Positions 6,201 through 6,954 of a stretch of 6,954 nucleotides of DNA are shown here, one piece after another. How positions within the stretch are numbered: the stretch's first letter is position 1; every line of letters begins with the position of its first letter. The position numbers were made by a program, and so were the translations under genes. The notes under the pieces are model-generated. The model saw only the letters and a program-made list of their open reading frames with translations, did not search any database and was not told the DNA's origin. The stretch is from contig JANLHA010000251.1 in assembly GCA_024653845.1 (NCBI GenBank), forward strand, positions 1 to 6,954, given 5' to 3'. Source of the DNA: Candidatus Omnitrophota bacterium (lineage in GTDB: Bacteria > Omnitrophota > Gorgyraeia > Zapsychrales > JANLHA01).

Positions 6201-6954
6201 ATATCCGTAGTCAGGATTCTTCTCTTCAAATCATGCCTGTGATTCGAAGATTTGAGATGGAAAGAGAATTTGTTCAAACATCTGATGAAGAAACAAGGCT
6301 TTTGGCGCGGTTGATTGCCGAACAGCGTTTTGATCAGGACCAAGAAATAGCGCTAAGAAGAAGTGAAGATCAGAGAAGGGCACAAAATATTCAAGAGCGC
6401 CAGGTCAGGGACACCATTAGAGAAAAGATCGAGCGCTCTCGAGAAGAGTTTGACTTGGGTAGGAAAGAGGATGCGCAGAGAATACTTATTACTATCCCAA
6501 GCGCCATCGTTGATCCTCAATGGATTGCGCAAGAAGTCGTGACGTTCCTGCGAGATCAGCAACCCCTTCGAACCCGTCGAGAAAGCAGAGATGTTTTTAG
6601 TCTTTTATTATTTGATACTTTGGTTCAGCAAAGCCCAAAATTCAAGGTTCAGATGCTTATTGAAATTAATCGTCAAGTGATGCTGGAAGCTTTGCCTTTA
6701 GAAAAAAGAAAATATTTAGCAGGGATGTTAAATGACCTTCTTCGGGCGATTTATATTTTACCTGAAAGGCTTGCATTAACGAGGCAAGAGGTGTCAACGA
6801 TTTCTTTGTCGTGGTTGCAGCATTTGCCTCTGCGTCCCTTTATTCGCCGGATCCAAATTCAGGACATGCCAGAGTTGGAGGCGTTTTTTGAGCCATATCC
6901 GGGGGATGAAAGTCTTTTGTATTTTCGCCAGCATCAACAATCAGAAGTGGAGGC
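2..6954 (+). CDS. Giant multidomain protein, internal fragment (both ends missing)
   Basis: A single frame with codons starting at position 2 is open through the last full codon (6950-6952), giving 2,317 codons without a stop. Neither end of the gene lies in the window, so the true length is unknown. The translation reads as real protein: alternating helical and strand segments, internal homologous repeats preserved at protein level, and acidic or Gly/Ser linkers between domains. In order it holds a kinase-like domain, module A, module B, A', B', a CheD-like deamidase domain, an unrecognised alpha/beta region, a coiled coil and a helical tail. I see no transmembrane segment or signal peptide in this part. 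Giant proteins like this are known from Omnitrophota and other PVC-group bacteria; that origin is inferred. The overall function is unknown. Base composition varies strongly along the frame, suggesting assembly from pieces of different age or origin. Confidence 0.95.
218..316 (+). other. Interdomain linker 1 with DEAMLV tag
   Basis: Residues 73-105 are rich in Glu, Thr, Pro, Gly and Ser, and look disordered. The hexapeptide Asp-Glu-Ala-Met-Leu-Val lies at 248-265 (residues 83-88), followed by an acidic, Gly-rich stretch (GVSEDGHTSGTG). The same tag recurs at the start of two later linkers (4067-4084 and 4751-4768). The linker is followed by a short hydrophobic strand, EVILIDDD, at 305-328, echoed at 5039-5059 just before the CheD-like catalytic residues. 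Confidence 0.55.
317..445 (+). other. AT-rich helical stretch before the kinase-like domain
   Basis: Residues 106-148 begin with Asp-rich DDDVFSS and continue into an amphipathic helix (VRQNVLREILSDPQLQADVR). The pattern Ile-Leu-x-Asp-x-Glu/Gln resembles the helix that opens the B repeats (RILADQEF, AILDDAEF), so this may be a lone, worn copy of that element. Only 20 of the 60 bases at 301-360 are G or C, against 39 of 60 at 241-300. This is a sharp change of composition at the linker. Confidence 0.35.
446..955 (+). other. Degenerate protein-kinase-like (pseudokinase) domain
   Basis: Residues about 149-318 follow the order of a protein-kinase or aminoglycoside-phosphotransferase fold: N-lobe strands, a strand with FALNLHRE at the usual beta-3 position, a helix, a hinge-like EWIDG (residues 248-252), then a catalytic-loop-like VDLNIES followed by DGTVKLVDVH. 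In the kinase family the catalytic Asp and the metal-binding Asp of DFG are 18 residues apart in PKA; here Asp292 and Asp310 are also exactly 18 apart. The expected metal-binding Asn at +5 from the catalytic Asp is Ser297, the beta-3 Lys position appears to be Asn183, and DFG is DVH. I therefore read it as a kinase fold that has probably lost normal phosphotransfer. A small-molecule kinase-like fold is an alternative. The assignment rests on motif order and spacing only. Confidence 0.5.
956..1210 (+). other. Helical extension after the kinase-like domain
   Basis: Residues 319-403 are almost entirely helical by eye. They may be the C-lobe helices of the kinase-like fold or a separate helical connector. 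The segment RALEESGRLEEAREQL has the look of a helical hairpin of TPR type, but a single one is not enough to call TPR. The region ends directly at the conserved start of module A with no flexible linker. Confidence 0.4.
1211..1930 (+). repeat. Module A, copy 1 (zincin-like pattern, HExxxH)
   Basis: Residues 404-643 form the first of two homologous modules of about 240 residues; the second lies 2,127 bases downstream. It opens with AQKS...EGVSREAWE, continues with helices, then a beta strand (REIVVYQV), a hydrophobic strand (DILHIYLV) and a helix carrying HEIDEH at residues 539-544. This is followed at fixed spacing by RHTL (His558) and LAE (Glu565). A strand followed by an HE-containing helix and a later Glu-bearing helix is how zinc peptidases are built, and HExxxH is the zinc motif of dipeptidyl peptidase III (M49). 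I see no further similarity to M49. The conserved set HE..E plus H..E may bind metal; catalytic activity is unproven. Codons here are richer in C-ending forms than in flanking parts. Confidence 0.6.
1931..2410 (+). other. AT-rich helical spacer between A and B
   Basis: Residues 644-803, absent from the second A-B unit. It is helical by eye (ELFDQYLRM, FGAVLRSLLKKYF, KLLQALLDYF, IEDIFVKAIMRLRF). The phrase SLDLSNIEDIF resembles the LDLGTKSL and LNLRSENL turns of the B repeats, so this may be a diverged B-type repeat. Bases 2161-2220 contain only 15 G or C out of 60, and four ATA isoleucine codons occur at 2195, 2219, 2243 and 2294; ATA is rare elsewhere in the frame. Confidence 0.45.
2411..2562 (+). 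other. GC-rich Gly/Ala/Pro linker
   Basis: Residues 804-854 read as a low-complexity linker rich in Gly, Ala, Pro, Ser and Gln (RRPGPSPSG, then QGTGAGAPSR). It is a likely flexible hinge before module B. By count 41 of 60 bases at 2401-2460 are G or C, straight after an AT-rich spacer. A 10-base palindrome GGCCCGGGCC lies at 2415-2424, which I take as chance in a GC-rich stretch. Confidence 0.55.
2600..3325 (+). repeat. Module B, copy 1: three ~72-residue helical repeats
   Basis: Residues 867-1108. After an opening helix (RRTIFGAEIEDWL) come three tandem all-helical repeats at about 2672-2884, 2885-3106 and 3107-3325 (71, 74 and about 73 residues). Each has a helix, a gap, a second helix, then a turn of form Gly/Asn-Leu-x-Leu and a helix with hydrophobic-x-x-Leu/Tyr-x-x-Leu/Ala-Pro-x-Glu: QLDLGTKS..LAPENL, GLNLRSEN..YSALPSEL, GLPLDTTN..YTALPAEW. 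Repeating helices of this size usually stack into a solenoid that binds proteins. I know no named family that fits. A shortened homologue (B') starts at 4196, with the shared Trp codons at 2639 and 4226. Confidence 0.6.
3338..4051 (+). repeat. Module A', copy 2 (HExxxQ variant)
   Basis: Residues 1113-1350, homologous over the full length to module A. It shares the AQKS...EGVSREVWE opening, the QGAGSF and LHIYV strands, the HE-bearing helix, VVLPALGVP, RHTL..LAETAF and the closing ARRKYAL. His1247-Glu1248 matches copy 1, but the last histidine of HEIDEH is Gln1252 here (HEIYEQ). The spacing from the first His to the RHT His (19) and to the LAE Glu (26) is identical in both copies. DNA similarity is visible too, for example GAAGAAAAATTT at 1820 and 3941, so the duplication is not ancient. 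If metal is bound, the ligands must be those shared by both copies, or this copy is inactive. Confidence 0.6.
4052..4150 (+). other. Interdomain linker 2 with DEAMLV tag
   Basis: Residues 1351-1383 form an acidic linker. The tag Asp-Glu-Ala-Met-Leu-Val (4067-4084) is followed at once by the VDS triplet and an Asp/Gly/Glu-rich stretch, then a Val-Pro-Glu-Gly-Pro segment leading into module B'. Its place between A' and B' corresponds to that of the far longer spacer and linker between A and B. Confidence 0.55.
4082..4108 (+). repeat. 9-base tandem repeat, three perfect copies
   Basis: GTAGATTCA occurs three times in a row and in frame, encoding Val-Asp-Ser three times. The copies are perfect at DNA level, including synonymous positions, so they arose by recent slippage or duplication inside a linker. 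Change in copy number would lengthen or shorten the linker by three residues without breaking the frame. Confidence 0.9.
4196..4735 (+). repeat. Module B', copy 2: shortened helical repeats
   Basis: Residues 1399-1578. The start (QNIFGQGIDDWL) matches module B (RTIFGAEIEDWL). The first repeat (about 4277-4486) aligns closely with the first B repeat: AILDDAEF for RILADQEF, NPDAEIAIEIIRSAVRNNLDLGT for SPDAEIGIEVIRYAVRNQLDLGT. The second repeat (about 4487-4735) is worn, rich in Arg and Ser, and keeps only the ISALPEYL phrase clearly. The third repeat present in B is missing. The offset between Trp639-type positions at 2639 and 4226 is 1,587 bases, against 2,127 for A to A', because the spacer is absent from the second unit. 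Confidence 0.6.
4736..4846 (+). other. Interdomain linker 3 with DEAILI tag
   Basis: Residues 1579-1615 are rich in Ser, Gly, Asp and Pro, and look disordered. The tag appears here as Asp-Glu-Ala-Ile-Leu-Ile (4751-4768), a conservative variant of DEAMLV, followed by SSDGEPAASSNTPDD. It separates the B' helical repeats from the CheD-like part. Confidence 0.55.
4847..5026 (+). other. Lead-in segment to the CheD-like domain
   Basis: Residues 1616-1675. A charged helix (VLEVEAEMAAWIGSD) is followed by strand-like segments (RIQHFVFNP, QRFERTRSV) and LVYFGGD. It may be an N-terminal subdomain of the CheD-like fold or a separate small domain. I do not recognise it on its own. Confidence 0.35.
5027..5455 (+). 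other. CheD-like (glutamine deamidase fold) domain
   Basis: Residues about 1676-1818. CheD deamidates glutamines of chemoreceptors with a Cys-His-Thr triad; in Thermotoga maritima CheD these are Thr21, Cys27 and His44. Here Thr1695 lies exactly six residues before Cys1701, and His1720 lies 19 after it (17 in CheD). The surroundings agree: TKKIVTCVGCGFD against the CheD TLGLGSCVAVC, and GIVHLVTP against a Gly-x-x-His-x-x-Leu-Pro strand. Downstream, a helix (RQMIEELSTEIRKAF), a strand (VEFIYQP) and a final strand ending ILTGY match the helix-strand-strand close of CheD. The same Thr-x5-Cys spacing occurs in the toxin BLF1. This could be an active deamidase; a CNF-like toxin fold is the alternative. 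There are no chemotaxis genes in view. The assignment is by motif and order, recalled from known CheD sequences. Confidence 0.55.
5456..5548 (+). other. Short polar linker
   Basis: Residues 1819-1849 are rich in Gln, Glu, Ser, Lys and Pro (QPPSQQEKTV, then SSIDKPARERA) and connect the CheD-like domain with the next folded region. There is no DEAMLV-type tag in this one. Confidence 0.4.
5549..6274 (+). other. Unrecognised alpha/beta region
   Basis: Residues 1850-2091. It begins with strands (FIGKWRVDGEI, NRFWFMARAL, RIELEIL), then a helix with VLAKMAFAY, strand EVLIIRNNDFG, GLVYLHGVGEAMVDAGIL, EDLFLELS, and the striking GWYHRHMSKPD (6047-6079) followed by a helix (LRALFREVYP). GWYHxH recalls the JAMM metalloprotease core, but the Ser and Asp that complete that motif are absent at the expected spacing. 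It may be one domain or two. I cannot name a family. Confidence 0.4.
6284..6484 (+). other. Charged coiled-coil segment
   Basis: Residues 2095-2161 are very rich in Glu, Arg, Gln and Asp, with no proline or glycine until near the end, and with spaced Leu/Ile/Val/Phe in a heptad-like pattern (EETRLLARLIAEQRF, IREKIERSREEF). It is likely a long single helix or coiled coil acting as a spacer or dimerisation element. Confidence 0.6.
6485..6952 (+). other. C-proximal helical region, possible further B-type repeat
   Basis: Residues 2162-2317. Helices (WIAQEVVTFLRDQ, VFSLLLFDTLVQQS, MLIEINRQVMLEAL, LAGMLNDLLRAIYILP) lead to ERLALTRQEVSTISLSWLQHLP and then FIRRI. That last part resembles the B-repeat phrase GLNLRSENLGQIYSALPSEL followed by a GIR turn, with a two-residue insertion. 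The frame is still open at the window end, in an acidic stretch that may be the next linker. Confidence 0.4.

Overview
The whole window is the interior of one very large protein-coding gene on the + strand. Reading codons from position 2, there is no stop codon across 2,317 consecutive codons, and the frame runs off both ends, so neither the start nor the stop is visible. I found no intergenic space, RNA gene, insertion sequence, CRISPR array or credible promoter, and the short ORFs in other frames look like shadows of this gene. Residue numbers in the entries count from the codon at position 2.

Organism: bacterial, and probably uncultivated. Giant, linker-rich, repeat-bearing proteins of this kind, with mixed base composition, are best known from Omnitrophota (OP3) and some related PVC-group bacteria. 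That assignment is an inference from style only; the window holds no marker gene.

Layout, N to C: a GC-rich helical segment (residues 1-72); an acidic/Gly linker (73-105); a degenerate protein-kinase-like domain (about 149-318) with a helical extension; module A (404-643), with a zincin-like HE..E / RHT..LAE pattern; an AT-rich helical spacer and a GC-rich linker; module B (867-1108), made of three helical repeats of about 72 residues; a second copy of A (A', 1113-1350); a linker with a GTAGATTCA triplication; a shortened second copy of B (B', 1399-1578); an acidic/Ser linker; a CheD-like domain (about 1676-1818) with the Thr-x5-Cys...His arrangement of glutamine deamidases; an unrecognised alpha/beta region (1850-2091); a charged coiled-coil stretch (2095-2161); and a last helical region resembling the B repeats.

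How the parts fit: the core is an A-B-A'-B' tandem duplication inside one protein, flanked by a kinase-fold domain on one side and a deamidase-like domain on the other. The domains are separated by flexible linkers that repeatedly begin with Asp-Glu-Ala-Met/Ile-Leu-Val/Ile. The kinase-like domain has lost key residues and the second A copy has lost one histidine, whereas the CheD-like triad looks intact. A large multi-domain effector, surface or predation-related protein is possible, but function is inference only.
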